64,000 bases of DNA from Deltaproteobacteria bacterium SG8_13 (GCA_001303025.1 LJNK01000001.1:64041-128040), one strand, 5' to 3'. Positions 18,844 through 28,566 are shown, counted from the stretch's first letter. Made by a program: numbers and translations. Notes: generated from the letters alone by a model not told the origin.

Positions 18844-20988
18844 ATGACAGACATACGAGCGCTGTTTCCCAACCTCCCCGATCGCATTGTCGGCCTGGGA
18901 GAGCTTGCGGAGAATCTGTGGTGGAGCTGGCGTCCCCGGGCCCGCATGCTGTTTAAGATGCTGGACCGCCAGGCGTGGAAGGACAGCGGGCACAATCCGG
19001 ATAAAATGCTCCGGGAACTGCCGGCGGAGATTCTGAACTCCGCTGCCGTAAATCCGGACTACCTGCGGCATTACGATGTGGTGCTTTCCATCTTTCGAAA
19101 TTACATGAACCGGAAGCAGTGCCCCATTTTGAAAACGCCCCTGGAGAGTGGATCGGTCGCCGTTGCCTATTTCAGCGCTGAATACGGCCTGCATCGATCA
19201 CTGCCGTTTTACGCCGGCGGTTTGGGATTCCTGGCCGGTGATTTTTTAAAGGAATCCAGCGATTTGAATCTGCCGGTGGTGGCGGTGGGCTTTATGTACC
19301 CGGAGGGGTACCTGCATCAGAAGATTGGGGAAGACGGATGGCAGGAAAATATCGAAGAGTATTTCGATCGGGACGCCGCTGCAATTTCCCGGGTGTTGAA
19401 TTCGCAAGGAAACCAGCTGGTGGTAAAGGTTCCGGTGATCGAGCCGGTGGTGCATGTCGCTGTCTGGAAAGTCGCAGTCGGCCGGGTGCCGCTGTTTCTC
19501 CTTGATACGGACATCGAACAGAACGACCCCTGGAACCGCGTGATGAGCGCCCGGCTTTACACCGGGGATCTGGAACAGCGCATGAGGCAGGAAATCGTCC
19601 TCGGCATCGGTGGGGCCACCGTGCTGAAAACCTTGGGCGTTGCGTATCAGGTTATGCATCTGAACGAAGGCCACGCCGCCTTTGCACTGCTGGAGCGCAT
19701 CCGGGACCTCACTGCCGACGGAGATAACTTTGAAGAAGCGTTCGAAAAGGTGAAACAGCGAACAGTTTTCACCACGCATACACCGGTGCCGGCCGGACAT
19801 GACGTGTTTTCTTTTCAGATGATGGAAAAATATTTCCATCGATATTGGCCGGCACTGGGAATCGAACGCGAGCGGTTCTTACAGTTGGGTGTTTCCCCTG
19901 CCGCCCCGCAAGCCGGATTCAACATGACAGCTTTTGCGCTCCGCTCGTCACTTTGCCGAAATGCCGTGTCCAAAAAGCATGCAGCGGTCACCGGTGAGAT
20001 GTGGCAGGGCCTTTTGCCTGCGGCTGGGACGGGGCAAGAGGCGATGGAACATGTCACCAACGGTATTCACTTGCCGACGTGGGTGGAACCCAAGCTCAAG
20101 ATGCTATTCGATCGGTACCTCGGTGCCGGCTGGGTCGATGATCACGACAACCCGCTGGTTTGGGAGATGATCGATAAAATACCGGATCAGGAGCTGTGGC
20201 AGGTCCATTACTGGATGAAAATCAAGCTGATCGATGCCGTTCGGGAAAGATCCAGGCGGCGCTGGGTTCAAGACCGCGCCGGATCCTCGATTATCCTGGC
20301 CGGGGGCGCGCTCCTCGATCCTTCCGTATTGACAGTCGGGTTTGCCCGCCGGTTTGCCACCTACAAAAGGGCGGCTCTGATCCTCAATGACCTTGAAAGG
20401 CTGAAACGGCTGGTGAACGATCGCTGGCGACCGGTCCAGATCATATTCGCCGGCAAAGCGCATCCGGCCGACAGTCCAGGTAAAATGATTCTCCAGCAGA
20501 TTTTCAACGCCTGCCGGAATCCGGAGCTGGGCGGTCGCATCGCTTTTGTCGAGGATTACGGGGAACAGCTGGCCCAGTATCTGGTCCACGGAGTTGACCT
20601 GTGGTTGAACACTCCGCTGCCGCCCATGGAAGCCAGCGGCACCAGCGGCATGAAAGCGGCCCTAAACGGCGTGCCGCAATTGAGCATCCTCGACGGCTGG
20701 TGGATCGAAGGCTACAACGGCAAAAACGGCTGGGCCTTCGAACATCGGGCGCAGGAAGGCGATCGTGACAGCTTGGATGCGAACGAGATCTACCGCCTCC
20801 TGGAACACGATATCATCCCGCTTTATTACCGCGTCTCCGATGACGGTATCCCCACCGGGTGGGTGGACATGATGAAGGAAACCATCAAGGCATCTGCAGC
20901 GCGTTTTTCTGCGCGCCGCATGGTCAAGGATTACGTCGAGAAATTCTATGCACCCGCTTTGGAAGTAAAGCGGCAAAATGGGCTGTGA
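18844..20988 (+). CDS. glgP: Alpha-glucan (glycogen/maltodextrin) phosphorylase
   Basis: Releases glucose-1-phosphate from alpha-1,4-glucans using pyridoxal phosphate. The ATG at 18844 gives the usual start of the bacterial/archaeal long GlgP subfamily (LPDRIVGLGELAENLWWSW), and AGGTG lies upstream; an earlier GTG at 18775 would add a non-homologous leader. The 714 aa match the family length. The segment SGTSGMKAALNG near residues 598-609 holds the conserved region around the PLP lysine. A sigma-54-type site lies upstream and the eRF1-like small gene follows after 21 bases, suggesting an operon. Confidence 0.9.
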   Translation: MTDIRALFPNLPDRIVGLGELAENLWWSWRPRARMLFKMLDRQAWKDSGHNPDKMLRELPAEILNSAAVNPDYLRHYDVVLSIFRNYMNRKQCPILKTPLESGSVAVAYFSAEYGLHRSLPFYAGGLGFLAGDFLKESSDLNLPVVAVGFMYPEGYLHQKIGEDGWQENIEEYFDRDAAAISRVLNSQGNQLVVKVPVIEPVVHVAVWKVAVGRVPLFLLDTDIEQNDPWNRVMSARLYTGDLEQRMRQEIVLGIGGATVLKTLGVAYQVMHLNEGHAAFALLERIRDLTADGDNFEEAFEKVKQRTVFTTHTPVPAGHDVFSFQMMEKYFHRYWPALGIERERFLQLGVSPAAPQAGFNMTAFALRSSLCRNAVSKKHAAVTGEMWQGLLPAAGTGQEAMEHVTNGIHLPTWVEPKLKMLFDRYLGAGWVDDHDNPLVWEMIDKIPDQELWQVHYWMKIKLIDAVRERSRRRWVQDRAGSSIILAGGALLDPSVLTVGFARRFATYKRAALILNDLERLKRLVNDRWRPVQIIFAGKAHPADSPGKMILQQIFNACRNPELGGRIAFVEDYGEQLAQYLVHGVDLWLNTPLPPMEASGTSGMKAALNGVPQLSILDGWWIEGYNGKNGWAFEHRAQEGDRDSLDANEIYRLLEHDIIPLYYRVSDDGIPTGWVDMMKETIKASAARFSARRMVKDYVEKFYAPALEVKRQNGL

Positions 20989-21009
20989 ACACTGCAAAAG
21001 GAGCCATAT

Positions 21010-21459
21010 ATGAAACGATACATCGGCGTCTGGGTGGACCACCGCAAGGCGTATGTTGTCAGGTTACTGCGCCCGGATCAGGAATATGAAAAAGGGCTGG
21101 AAAAAGAGACGATCAAGCAGATTACCTCCGATATCGATCGTCGCACGCGGCTATCCGGTGGTTCGCGCACCGGGAAAACGCCGTGGGGTCCTCAGGAGGT
21201 GGCGGTAGACAGCAAAATCGAAGACCGGCAGAAACATCGTCTGAAAAACTATTATGACAAGATCATTGAAAAATTGAAGGATGCGGATAAAATTCTGATA
21301 ATGGGGCCAGGGGAAGCCAAACACGAACTTCGAAAGCAAATCGACAAAACGATGAACAATTTGAAGGGCCGGATTGTCGATCTGGAAACCCGTGATAAAA
21401 TGACCGAACGGCAGATCGCCGCGCATGTGCGTTTGGTACTGGATCCGAGAAAAAAATGA
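21010..21459 (+). CDS. Small eRF1/baeRF-like protein of unknown function
   Basis: The 149-aa protein begins MKRYIGVWVDHRKAYVV and contains an ILIMGPGEAKHELRKQI segment (about residues 95-112) and a C-terminal KMTERQIAAHVR segment, features of small bacterial proteins resembling the central domain of translation release factor eRF1 (the baeRF group). It lacks a GGQ motif. Behind glgP by 21 bases with ribosome site AAAAGGAG, it is probably cotranscribed with it. A role in ribosome rescue or stress is possible but cannot be read from sequence. Confidence 0.6.
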   Translation: MKRYIGVWVDHRKAYVVRLLRPDQEYEKGLEKETIKQITSDIDRRTRLSGGSRTGKTPWGPQEVAVDSKIEDRQKHRLKNYYDKIIEKLKDADKILIMGPGEAKHELRKQIDKTMNNLKGRIVDLETRDKMTERQIAAHVRLVLDPRKK

Positions 21460-21550
21460 ACCAGCGACGAAACCGCGAGCCGAACGGTGCGTATCAGAGC
21501 CTATCGCTTCGAACCATCAATATTCCACTTCAACCGCATATCAGCGAATC

Positions 21551-21565
21551 CGGCACCGGTATTGC
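21551..21565 (+). promoter_or_regulatory. Sigma-54-type promoter upstream of Na/phosphate cotransporter
   Basis: CGGCACCGGTATTGC has the GG-N10-GC spacing and keeps GGCAC and TTGC of the consensus; only the first base differs from TGGCAC. It lies 90 bases before the ATG at 21655 in the correct orientation. Confidence 0.42.
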
Positions 21566-21654
21566 CATAGTGCCGCCCGTGGAACACATGGCCGGTATGT
21601 AAGGCGAAATATCGAGAACGAAACTTCAGTGCGGTAAAGTCAAAGGGACAATTA

Positions 21655-23370
21655 ATGCCATTTAGTATGGATTTATGGAAACTGCTGGCAGGACTCGGTA
21701 TTTTTCTGTTCGGCATGCTGTTGATCGAGGAATCGGTAAAGGCGCTATCCGGCCGTGCTTTCCGGCGTATTATCCGAATGTACACCAACGGCAGGCTGCG
21801 GTCGATCGGAAGCGGTGCACTGGTCACCGCCCTGCTGCAGAGCAGTTCGGCGGTGTCGCTGATGGTGCTGGCCTTTGTGGGTGCCGGCGTTATGAACATG
21901 CAAAACGCCATCGGCGTCATCATGGGCTCGAATATCGGCACGACCCTGACCGCATGGATCATCGCCACCATCGGGTTTAAGATCAAAATTGAAAGCCTGG
22001 CCCTGCCCTTTATCGGACTGGGCGCCGTCGGTATCATAATTTTTAAACCCTCGACCAAACCATCGCTGATCACCAGATTTCTCATCGGATTCGGATTTTT
22101 ATTTCTGGGCCTCGATTTCATGAAGGGCAGTGTCGAAAACTTTACGCAAACCTTCCGATTGGAACAACTGCCCGATTACGGATTGTGGTTTTACCTGCTG
22201 GCCGGTACCCTTGCCACGGCACTAATGCATTCCAGCGCGGCCACCATCGCCATAGTGCTCACAGCGGTAAACAGTGGACTGATTACCTTTGAAATCGGGG
22301 CCGTGATGGTTATCGGGGCCAATATCGGTACGACCATAACCGTGTTGTTGGGGGCCATCGGAGGTGTGCAGGCCAAAAAAAGGGTAAGCTTAAGCCACCT
22401 GGTTTTCAATTTGGTTACCGGTGCAGTGGCCTTTTTGGGGCTTCCCGCACTGATATGGATCATAGCGTTTTTCGTGGACATCCGTTCCGAAAGCCTGATC
22501 GGGCTGGCGCTTTTTCACACGCTTTTCAATATTCTGGGAGTGGTGCTTTTCTTCCCTTTTTTCGGACCGCTGTCGCGGCTGCTCACCAAAATATATCCGG
22601 ACCACAAAACCGTGCTTACTGTCTATCTGGATAAGACGCCGCCGGAAATCACGGATGCCGCCACTGCTGCACTAAGAAATGAAACCCGGCATTTGCTGCA
22701 GGAGTGCCAGCTCTACAACCTGCGGCTGCTGCGAATTGACGAACGGCTGGTGTTCGATGCCGGTCTGCCTTTTGAAGCCAACAGAAAGAAAAAATACACC
22801 CTCGATGCGTTTTACGAAAACATCAAGCTGCTCCACGCGGAAATTTTCACCTTTTATTCCAAAGTTCAGACACACAAACTCGATGAAGCAGAGACCAAGG
22901 AGCTGGAGAGATTAACTTATGCCTCGCGCAACATTATGAACGCGTTAAAAAACTTTAAAGGCGTTCGGCATAATATGGATGAGTTCGACGGCTCGGACAA
23001 TGAATACCTCAATGCCCAGTATAAAACGTTCCGAAGGCGCCTTGTGGAACTCTATCACAACATGCTGCGTATCCTGAATATGGAAGACAAGGACGAACAG
23101 TACCATAGCCTGCTGGCTTCTTTCAGGCAGATCGAAGAGTCAGACGAACGCTTTATCAAAAGCACCATGAAGGCTGTGGCCGAACAAAGAATCCAGGAAA
23201 TTGACATCGCTTCCCTGTTGCTGGTGAACCGCTTGTTCACCCAGTCATGCCGAATGCAGATTTACAGCATGAAGGACTTGCTGCTCTCCCAGGAACAAGT
23301 CGACAATTTCGATCGTGCCATGGACAATAGAGTAAATCCGGGAACGCAAAAGGAGAAAATAAGCGGCTGA
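21655..23370 (+). CDS. Na+/phosphate cotransporter family protein (NptA/YjbB-like) with PhoU-like tail
   Basis: The 571-aa protein has two inverted repeats, each with the QSSSAVSLMVLAFV or HSSAATIAIVLTAV type motif and a GSNIGTT / GANIGTT motif (near residues 100 and 222), hallmarks of type II Na/Pi cotransporters. About eight membrane helices reach residue 310. The remaining 250 residues are helical and charged, resembling PhoU. AAAGGGA precedes the ATG. It likely takes up or exports phosphate with sodium and may be expressed from the sigma-54-type site 90 bases upstream. Confidence 0.85.
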   Translation: MPFSMDLWKLLAGLGIFLFGMLLIEESVKALSGRAFRRIIRMYTNGRLRSIGSGALVTALLQSSSAVSLMVLAFVGAGVMNMQNAIGVIMGSNIGTTLTAWIIATIGFKIKIESLALPFIGLGAVGIIIFKPSTKPSLITRFLIGFGFLFLGLDFMKGSVENFTQTFRLEQLPDYGLWFYLLAGTLATALMHSSAATIAIVLTAVNSGLITFEIGAVMVIGANIGTTITVLLGAIGGVQAKKRVSLSHLVFNLVTGAVAFLGLPALIWIIAFFVDIRSESLIGLALFHTLFNILGVVLFFPFFGPLSRLLTKIYPDHKTVLTVYLDKTPPEITDAATAALRNETRHLLQECQLYNLRLLRIDERLVFDAGLPFEANRKKKYTLDAFYENIKLLHAEIFTFYSKVQTHKLDEAETKELERLTYASRNIMNALKNFKGVRHNMDEFDGSDNEYLNAQYKTFRRRLVELYHNMLRILNMEDKDEQYHSLLASFRQIEESDERFIKSTMKAVAEQRIQEIDIASLLLVNRLFTQSCRMQIYSMKDLLLSQEQVDNFDRAMDNRVNPGTQKEKISG

Positions 23371-23395
23371 TGTCCGCCAGCCAGGATAAGAATTG

Positions 23396-24088
23396 TCAAC
23401 GCAGCGGCAGTTTTTGCAAAACCGATTTCACACCGTACCGGGCCAGTTCATCGGCCGAGAGCCAGGAAAGGCCCATGTTCAGCTGCTTCAAACTGCCAAG
23501 GACATCTTCCGTCAAGGCTTTCTGGGTGCCGTCAAAGGACCCGTGCCACAGCCGGACGCCGGTATTTACATCCACAAGGTAAAGGGCGAATCCCACCGAA
23601 GCAGGGCTGTCCGGCACATCGGCAAGAGCTCCTTTCTCCCGGTACCGCCACAGCGTGCCTACCATCACGTGCCCCGCTTCCAGGGTTTCTCCCAATCGTA
23701 CCGCACGTTTGCGGGGGGTATCCAGAGTTTGATCCGTTACAAGGCTCTGATAGGCATCGGCCACATGATCGGAAGGCACCAGACGGTCCTGAAAGCGCTG
23801 TTTCAGCATTTCGTTGGTGAATCGGTTCATCATCCGGTCGGCACCCACCGGCAATCTGGGATCGTCTATCATAAGCTGGGTGAGCGGTTTGCTCAGCGGT
23901 TTTTCAATAGGTGCGTTCGGTGATTCCAGTTGGCCCATCAGAAAGGGCATCATCGCAATTTTTTCCACGGTGACATTCGGCAGGCTGCGTGGGCTGGCCT
24001 GGCTTTGAGCGCCGCATCCGGCGGGATGCAGAAAGATCACCACCAAGGCTGCAGAATAGCCAAAAATGCTACGGATGGATTTTATCAC
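23396..24088 (-). CDS. Putative lipoprotein of unknown function
   Basis: A GTG start at 24088 lies 8 bases after a good AAGGAG site. The 230-aa product has a hydrophobic N-terminus ending in HPAGC, a plausible but imperfect lipobox, so it is probably attached to a membrane. The rest resembles periplasmic TolB-N or LPS-assembly-like folds in containing an AxxxVxGTLWRYREK strand and LYLVDVNTGVRLWHGSF; no catalytic motif is seen. It converges with the Na/Pi cotransporter gene, 25 bases away. Confidence 0.65.
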   Translation of the reverse strand: MIKSIRSIFGYSAALVVIFLHPAGCGAQSQASPRSLPNVTVEKIAMMPFLMGQLESPNAPIEKPLSKPLTQLMIDDPRLPVGADRMMNRFTNEMLKQRFQDRLVPSDHVADAYQSLVTDQTLDTPRKRAVRLGETLEAGHVMVGTLWRYREKGALADVPDSPASVGFALYLVDVNTGVRLWHGSFDGTQKALTEDVLGSLKQLNMGLSWLSADELARYGVKSVLQKLPLR

Positions 24089-24592
24089 AGATGGATCTCC
24101 TTTTGCCTCACCGGTTGGTTGGCATGCCTAGGTCAATGCTTTGCCTATTAACGCCTCAGAAATACCAAATCGTGCGGATGATCACAACACGACAATGGAA
24201 ATTGTATACAAAGACCAAACCTTCTGCATTTCCAATGCGCCAGCCGTTTCAGCAAGGGCAAACAGGTAATCGAAACGGTTGTGGAGCAGGCGATCGGTGA
24301 CAGCCTCCAACGGTGATGTGCGCTAAAAGGCCTTGCCAGGGCTTTGCAATAGAAACATGAAAACGGTGTATAAGTTGCTGTAATCAACGCAAGCAAGAGC
24401 CGTTGCCATTTTTTCGGTCCCGCGTTTACTCCAAGACATGCCGGTACGGTTGTATTTTTTTGTGTCAGAAGGTATCTTCTCTCCGATTGGATGCAATTCA
24501 TGCTGTGCATCGATCAGGTGAAATGAGGGTCAAAACGCTTCATCGGGTTTTGGCGGCTCGACCGGAAATATGAGAGACTATGATCGAAGCTG
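24089..24592. other. Intergenic region between divergent lipoprotein and protease genes
   Basis: 504 bases with no supported gene. It is AT-richer than its neighbours and presumably holds promoters for both flanking genes. A sequence resembling a minus-strand sigma-54 site at 24393-24408 has an 11-base spacer and was not accepted. No tRNA or repeat was recognised. Confidence 0.55.
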
Positions 24593-25213
24593 ATGGGACC
24601 GACAAATGAACCGTATCTTGGACTAATGTGGAAAAATAAAATGAACCATATCCCAACCATCGAATCGCTTCGTTTTCATCACCACGTGGTTTTCTCGAAG
24701 AATCGGTGTTTCGTGTTGTTTGTTTTACTCTGCCTGCTCTTTCCCGTCGGGGATGCTGCTGCACAGGGGCGAGACAAACAGGTGTGCGGTTGGCTCGAGA
24801 AGGTGCGGGTGTCCCCCGGCGATCTGGTTTTTCGGGCCAAGATGGACACCGGGGCCAAACATTCGTCGTTGAACGCACGCAGCATCGCCGAATTTGAGAA
24901 AAAAGGGGAGCCCTGGGTGCGTTTTGTCGTCCAGGACCGCAACGGCAAAAAGATGAAAATGGAGATGCCTCTGGTGCGCACCGCGGAAATCAAACTGCGC
25001 AGCAAGCAAAAGCGCATCCAGGAGCGACCGGTTATCCTACTGGGCATTTGCCTGGGCTCGACATACAAGGAGGTGGAAGTCAATCTGGTGGATCGCAGCA
25101 ATTTCAATTACCAGATGCTGATTGGACGCAGTTTTCTGGGCGGAGATTTTTTCGTGGATGCCGCCGAGTCGTTTACATTGAAGCCCAACTGCCGCGTAGA
25201 GGCCAAGCCTTGA
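24593..25213 (+). CDS. Retropepsin-like 'ATP-dependent zinc protease' family protein (RimB-like), secreted
   Basis: The 206-aa product has an N-terminal signal peptide (hydrophobic LFVLLCLLF followed by GDAAAQ, cleavage near residue 58) and then a domain of the Pfam zn_protease/retropepsin-like type: MDTGAKHSSLNA (about residues 82-93) supplies the DTGA aspartate, and IGRSFLGGDFFVD near residue 175 is the second conserved motif. An in-frame ATG at 24641 is an alternative start. It overlaps the next gene by 4 bases and forms a three-gene unit with the membrane pseudo-transglutaminase and the ATP-grasp gene. Families of this set have been linked in genome surveys to amidoligase-type peptide modification. 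Confidence 0.8.
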   Translation: MGPTNEPYLGLMWKNKMNHIPTIESLRFHHHVVFSKNRCFVLFVLLCLLFPVGDAAAQGRDKQVCGWLEKVRVSPGDLVFRAKMDTGAKHSSLNARSIAEFEKKGEPWVRFVVQDRNGKKMKMEMPLVRTAEIKLRSKQKRIQERPVILLGICLGSTYKEVEVNLVDRSNFNYQMLIGRSFLGGDFFVDAAESFTLKPNCRVEAKP

Positions 25214-26730
25214 GAAACAAACACCTTTACATATTGTGTTTTTTGCTGGCAGCCGCCGGTCTGGGCGGTTTTTTGTTTAAAGCGCTGGTGCTCTATTTTC
25301 CGGTATGGCCCGGCGAGAAATCCACTACATGGAACATCGAGGCACAGATTTCCTTTACGGCCATCGAGGGTCCCGTAAAGCTTTCTTTGCATCTTCCCCG
25401 CAACAGTAGCCGATTTGCCATTATCAACGAAAATTTCATTTCCCGGGGATATGGGGTTACCACCAGCGCCAAAGAGGGAAAGCGAATCGCCACCTGGTCG
25501 ATTCGGCGATCAAAGGGACCGCAGACCTTGTACTACAGTGCCTCCGTGCATCGAATGGAGCGTGAAGACATTCGTGCCATTCCGCCCTCTGAGTTGACGG
25601 TGCCGGATTTCAAAGGAGTAAAGCGGGAAGCGGCCCAGTCGTTGATCACAGACATTCGTGAGAAATCGGCCGATCTGCAATCCCTGGTACCCATGTTGAT
25701 CGGCAGGATCAACCGGCCCCAGCCAGGAGGCGACATCGAGCTGCTTTTGGGGAAAGAGGCCTCCAGGCTGAGAAAAATCGAGCTGGCAGAGAACATCCTC
25801 GCCTTGATCGGCGTTCATACCCGGTCGGCACATGGTATCCGACTCACAGATCAGGGAAAAGACATTCCCCTGGTTCACTGGCTGGAGGTGTTAGACCGGA
25901 AACGCTGGGTTGCCTATAATTTCGATACCGGTGAAAGCGAACTCCCAGAGGATTATTTCCCCTGGTGGAGAGGCGCTGACCCGATACTGCAGGCGCAGGG
26001 AGTCAAAAAGGCCCGGGTCGAATTGTCCGTTGTTGTCAGCCAGGAGGAGGCGATCCGTTCCGCCATCTCCATGGAGAAGATCAGCCGGCCGGTGTTGAAC
26101 AATTTTTCCATATTCGGTTTGCCGCTCCAGATCCAGTCCGTATATCGGATACTGCTGCTCGTTCCCATCGGAGCGCTCCTGCTGGTAATTTTGCGCAATG
26201 TGGTCGGCCTCAAAACTTTCGGAACGTTCATGCCGGTGTTGATTGCCCTTGCGTTTCGCGAAACCCAGCTCATCTGGGGGATCGTTCTTTTCACTCTTCT
26301 CGTGGCGGCGGGCATGTGTGTGCGACTTTACCTGGAGCACTTAAAACTGCTTGTTGTACCGCGGCTTGCCGCCATACTCACGGTGGTGATCCTGCTGATG
26401 CTGGCCTTCAGCGTGCTGACCCACAAGCTCGGACTCGAGCGGGGGATGTCGGTGGCTTTGTTTCCCATGGTGATTCTTGCCATGACCATCGAGCGGATGT
26501 CGGTGATCTGGGACGAAACAGGACCGGCAGATGCCCTCGCACAAGCCGCCGGGACCCTGCTCGCCGCTGCAGGTGCATATTTGATCATGTCGATTCAAAT
26601 AGTCGAGCATGTGGTATTTGTTTTCCCGGAACTGCTGCTCATCGTGCTGGCGGTTGTGATTCTGCTGGGTCGTTATTCCGGGTATCGGTTGCTGGAATTG
26701 GGGCGGTTCAAAGCGATGGAGGAAGAGTAG
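25210..26730 (+). CDS. Inactive transglutaminase fused to seven-helix membrane domain
   Basis: A TTG at 25210 overlaps the upstream stop (TTGA) and begins a signal-anchor (LYILCFLLAAAGLGGFLF), so it is preferred over an upstream start inside the protease gene. The 506-aa product has an extracytoplasmic domain (about residues 35-315) with a transglutaminase-like fold lacking an evident catalytic Cys (the KIELAENILALIGV segment stands where the active Cys helix is expected), then about seven transmembrane helices (about 320-490). This matches the UUP-type inactive transglutaminase / 7TM family. It sits between the retropepsin-like and ATP-grasp genes with no gap. Confidence 0.82.
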   Translation: MRNKHLYILCFLLAAAGLGGFLFKALVLYFPVWPGEKSTTWNIEAQISFTAIEGPVKLSLHLPRNSSRFAIINENFISRGYGVTTSAKEGKRIATWSIRRSKGPQTLYYSASVHRMEREDIRAIPPSELTVPDFKGVKREAAQSLITDIREKSADLQSLVPMLIGRINRPQPGGDIELLLGKEASRLRKIELAENILALIGVHTRSAHGIRLTDQGKDIPLVHWLEVLDRKRWVAYNFDTGESELPEDYFPWWRGADPILQAQGVKKARVELSVVVSQEEAIRSAISMEKISRPVLNNFSIFGLPLQIQSVYRILLLVPIGALLLVILRNVVGLKTFGTFMPVLIALAFRETQLIWGIVLFTLLVAAGMCVRLYLEHLKLLVVPRLAAILTVVILLMLAFSVLTHKLGLERGMSVALFPMVILAMTIERMSVIWDETGPADALAQAAGTLLAAAGAYLIMSIQIVEHVVFVFPELLLIVLAVVILLGRYSGYRLLELGRFKAMEEE

Positions 26731-27696
26731 GTGCTTTGGGGGGCGATAAAAAAACTGCATAAATCCGGGTTGTTAGGAATCAATTGCCGTAATGCGAACT
26801 ACACTCTGAAGTACAATTTACGGAAACGATATCCGCTGGTGGACGACAAGCTCCTCACCAAGGCAATTGCCATTCGTGCCGGCCTGTCCGTGCCTGACTT
26901 GTATGCAGTGGTCGAGTTTCAGCACCAGATCGAATCTTTGCCCGACCTTCTTTCGGGGTATTCCGAATTTGCCGTGAAGCCGTCCCGCGGCTCCGGCGGT
27001 AACGGTATCGTGGTGATCTCCGGACGCATTCGGGAGCGGTTGCGGAAGGCCGGCGGACAGTTGGTCTCCATGGACGATCTCAAGTTTCATGTCCATAACA
27101 TACTCAGCGGAATGTTCAGCCTGGGCGGACAGCAGGACAAAGCGATGTTCGAGTATCGGGTGCGGTTCGACCCGGTGTTCGAACCCGTCACCTTTCAAGG
27201 GGTGCCGGACCTGCGTATCATTGTATTTCTGGGCTTTCCGACGATGGCCATGGTGCGACTGCCCACCATGATGTCCGGCGGGAAGGCCAATCTTCACCAG
27301 GGTGCTATCGGTGTCGGAATCGACATGGCTACCGGTCGGACGCTCAATGCGGTATGGCGCAACGAGGTTATCGAAGAACACCCGGACACCGGTAACCCGG
27401 TAGGCGGGATTCAAATCCCTCACTGGGAGAAGCTGCTGCGGCTGGCCGCCGAGTGTTACGAACTGACCGGACTGGGCTACATCGGTGTGGACTTGGTGCT
27501 GGATGCGACCAGGGGACCCCTGATTCTCGAATTGAATGCCCGGCCGGGCTTGAGCATTCAGCTGGCCAATCACCGTGGGCTGTTGCCCAGGCTGAAGAAG
27601 GTGGAATCAGTTTGCCAGGACCTTGCCGACATCGACGCGCGGGTAAATTTTTCAATGAATCACTTTCGACACTCGACGTTGCAGTCGGCACTGTGA
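26731..27696 (+). CDS. ATP-grasp ligase (alpha-L-glutamate ligase-like)
   Basis: GTG start at 26731 follows the upstream TAG directly. The 321-aa cytoplasmic enzyme has ATP-grasp features: AVKPSRGSGGNGIVVI (about residues 80-95) for the glycine-rich ATP loop, and LILELNARPG (about 263-272) with the metal-binding Glu and Asn. ATP-grasp ligases join a carboxylate to an amine through an acyl phosphate. In this gene set they are thought to make a peptide or amide product that the membrane and protease partners handle; substrate unknown. Confidence 0.85.
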   Translation: MLWGAIKKLHKSGLLGINCRNANYTLKYNLRKRYPLVDDKLLTKAIAIRAGLSVPDLYAVVEFQHQIESLPDLLSGYSEFAVKPSRGSGGNGIVVISGRIRERLRKAGGQLVSMDDLKFHVHNILSGMFSLGGQQDKAMFEYRVRFDPVFEPVTFQGVPDLRIIVFLGFPTMAMVRLPTMMSGGKANLHQGAIGVGIDMATGRTLNAVWRNEVIEEHPDTGNPVGGIQIPHWEKLLRLAAECYELTGLGYIGVDLVLDATRGPLILELNARPGLSIQLANHRGLLPRLKKVESVCQDLADIDARVNFSMNHFRHSTLQSAL

Positions 27697-27937
27697 GCGG
27701 CAAAATCGCCTGTTTTTCCTGTTGCCCGGAAGTGGGACCGCTGTTCGAAAGAAGCTCACGGCAGTTTTCAAACTCCCAAATTCAACACAAGCGCAGCTGG
27801 CGCAGAACGCACCGTGCCGGGCGAGTTTCCCCAGGGATGCCGACCGCTAGTAGTGCAGAGCCTGGCGGTCATCGCCCCAAACAACCTGAGGACGACACGG
27901 GCTGCAACCACAATCGGAGCCTGGCCCACGCCCGGTT

Positions 27938-28534
27938 CTAAAGTTCTTTCATCCAGTCCTTTTTGACCAGACCCCGCCGAAAAGATTCGTAGGTCTTGAC
28001 GAGAAATTCCCTGTAGTTCTCGTAAAGCAGTTTTTCCACATACAACAGCCGCACGTAGTGAGGGCTTAGTCGTTGCAGCTCGATGTAGGTGGTTCCTTTT
28101 TCCCAGAGCACGTGGGTGTAGTCGCTGGAGTAGCTCTGTCCCTGCAGGTGCTTTTTCACCAGTTTGTATTTTCGGTCGAGATCTTCCATCACCGACTCGA
28201 ACAGGTTCGGTTCGATGACGATTAGAAGCGCATTCAGGACGGAGTCGCTGCTGAAAAACAGAATCATGCGGCGGATGTCTTCGAGTTTTCCAGGCGATAC
28301 CAGCAAGAACGTGTTTTTGCCCCGGTTCGGATCTTGGGGCCCGATTTCATGGAACTGCTTTTTTTCATACTCCTGGAATTTCCACCCTCTGGATTGCAGC
28401 AGGTCGACTGCGGCTGCGTATGACGTATGGCCGGTTTGCAATCCGAAAGGTTGCGGATTGTCGGCCGCAAGTGCATTGCCCTGCCCGCCGAAAACCAGAA
28501 GGCAGATCGTTGCAATGATCAACAAACGGTTCAT
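27938..28534 (-). CDS. Secreted protein of unknown function
   Basis: The 198-aa product has a clear signal peptide (LLIIATICLLVFGGQGNALA, cleavage near residue 24). The mature part contains no cysteine and no recognised motif; it has strands such as GKNTFLLVSPG and TTYIELQRLSPHYVRLLYV. AGGAGG precedes the ATG. It ends 241 bases from the converging ATP-grasp gene and lies 32 bases downstream of corA on the same strand, so it may be cotranscribed with it. Confidence 0.6.
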   Translation of the reverse strand: MNRLLIIATICLLVFGGQGNALAADNPQPFGLQTGHTSYAAAVDLLQSRGWKFQEYEKKQFHEIGPQDPNRGKNTFLLVSPGKLEDIRRMILFFSSDSVLNALLIVIEPNLFESVMEDLDRKYKLVKKHLQGQSYSSDYTHVLWEKGTTYIELQRLSPHYVRLLYVEKLLYENYREFLVKTYESFRRGLVKKDWMKEL

Positions 28535-28566
28535 GGAGCCCTCCTTTCTTCATCATTTTTATCGAT

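Noticed and set aside
24393-24408. Sigma-54-like sequence on the minus strand upstream of the lipoprotein
   Set aside because: The GG-to-GC spacer is 11 bases rather than the required 10.
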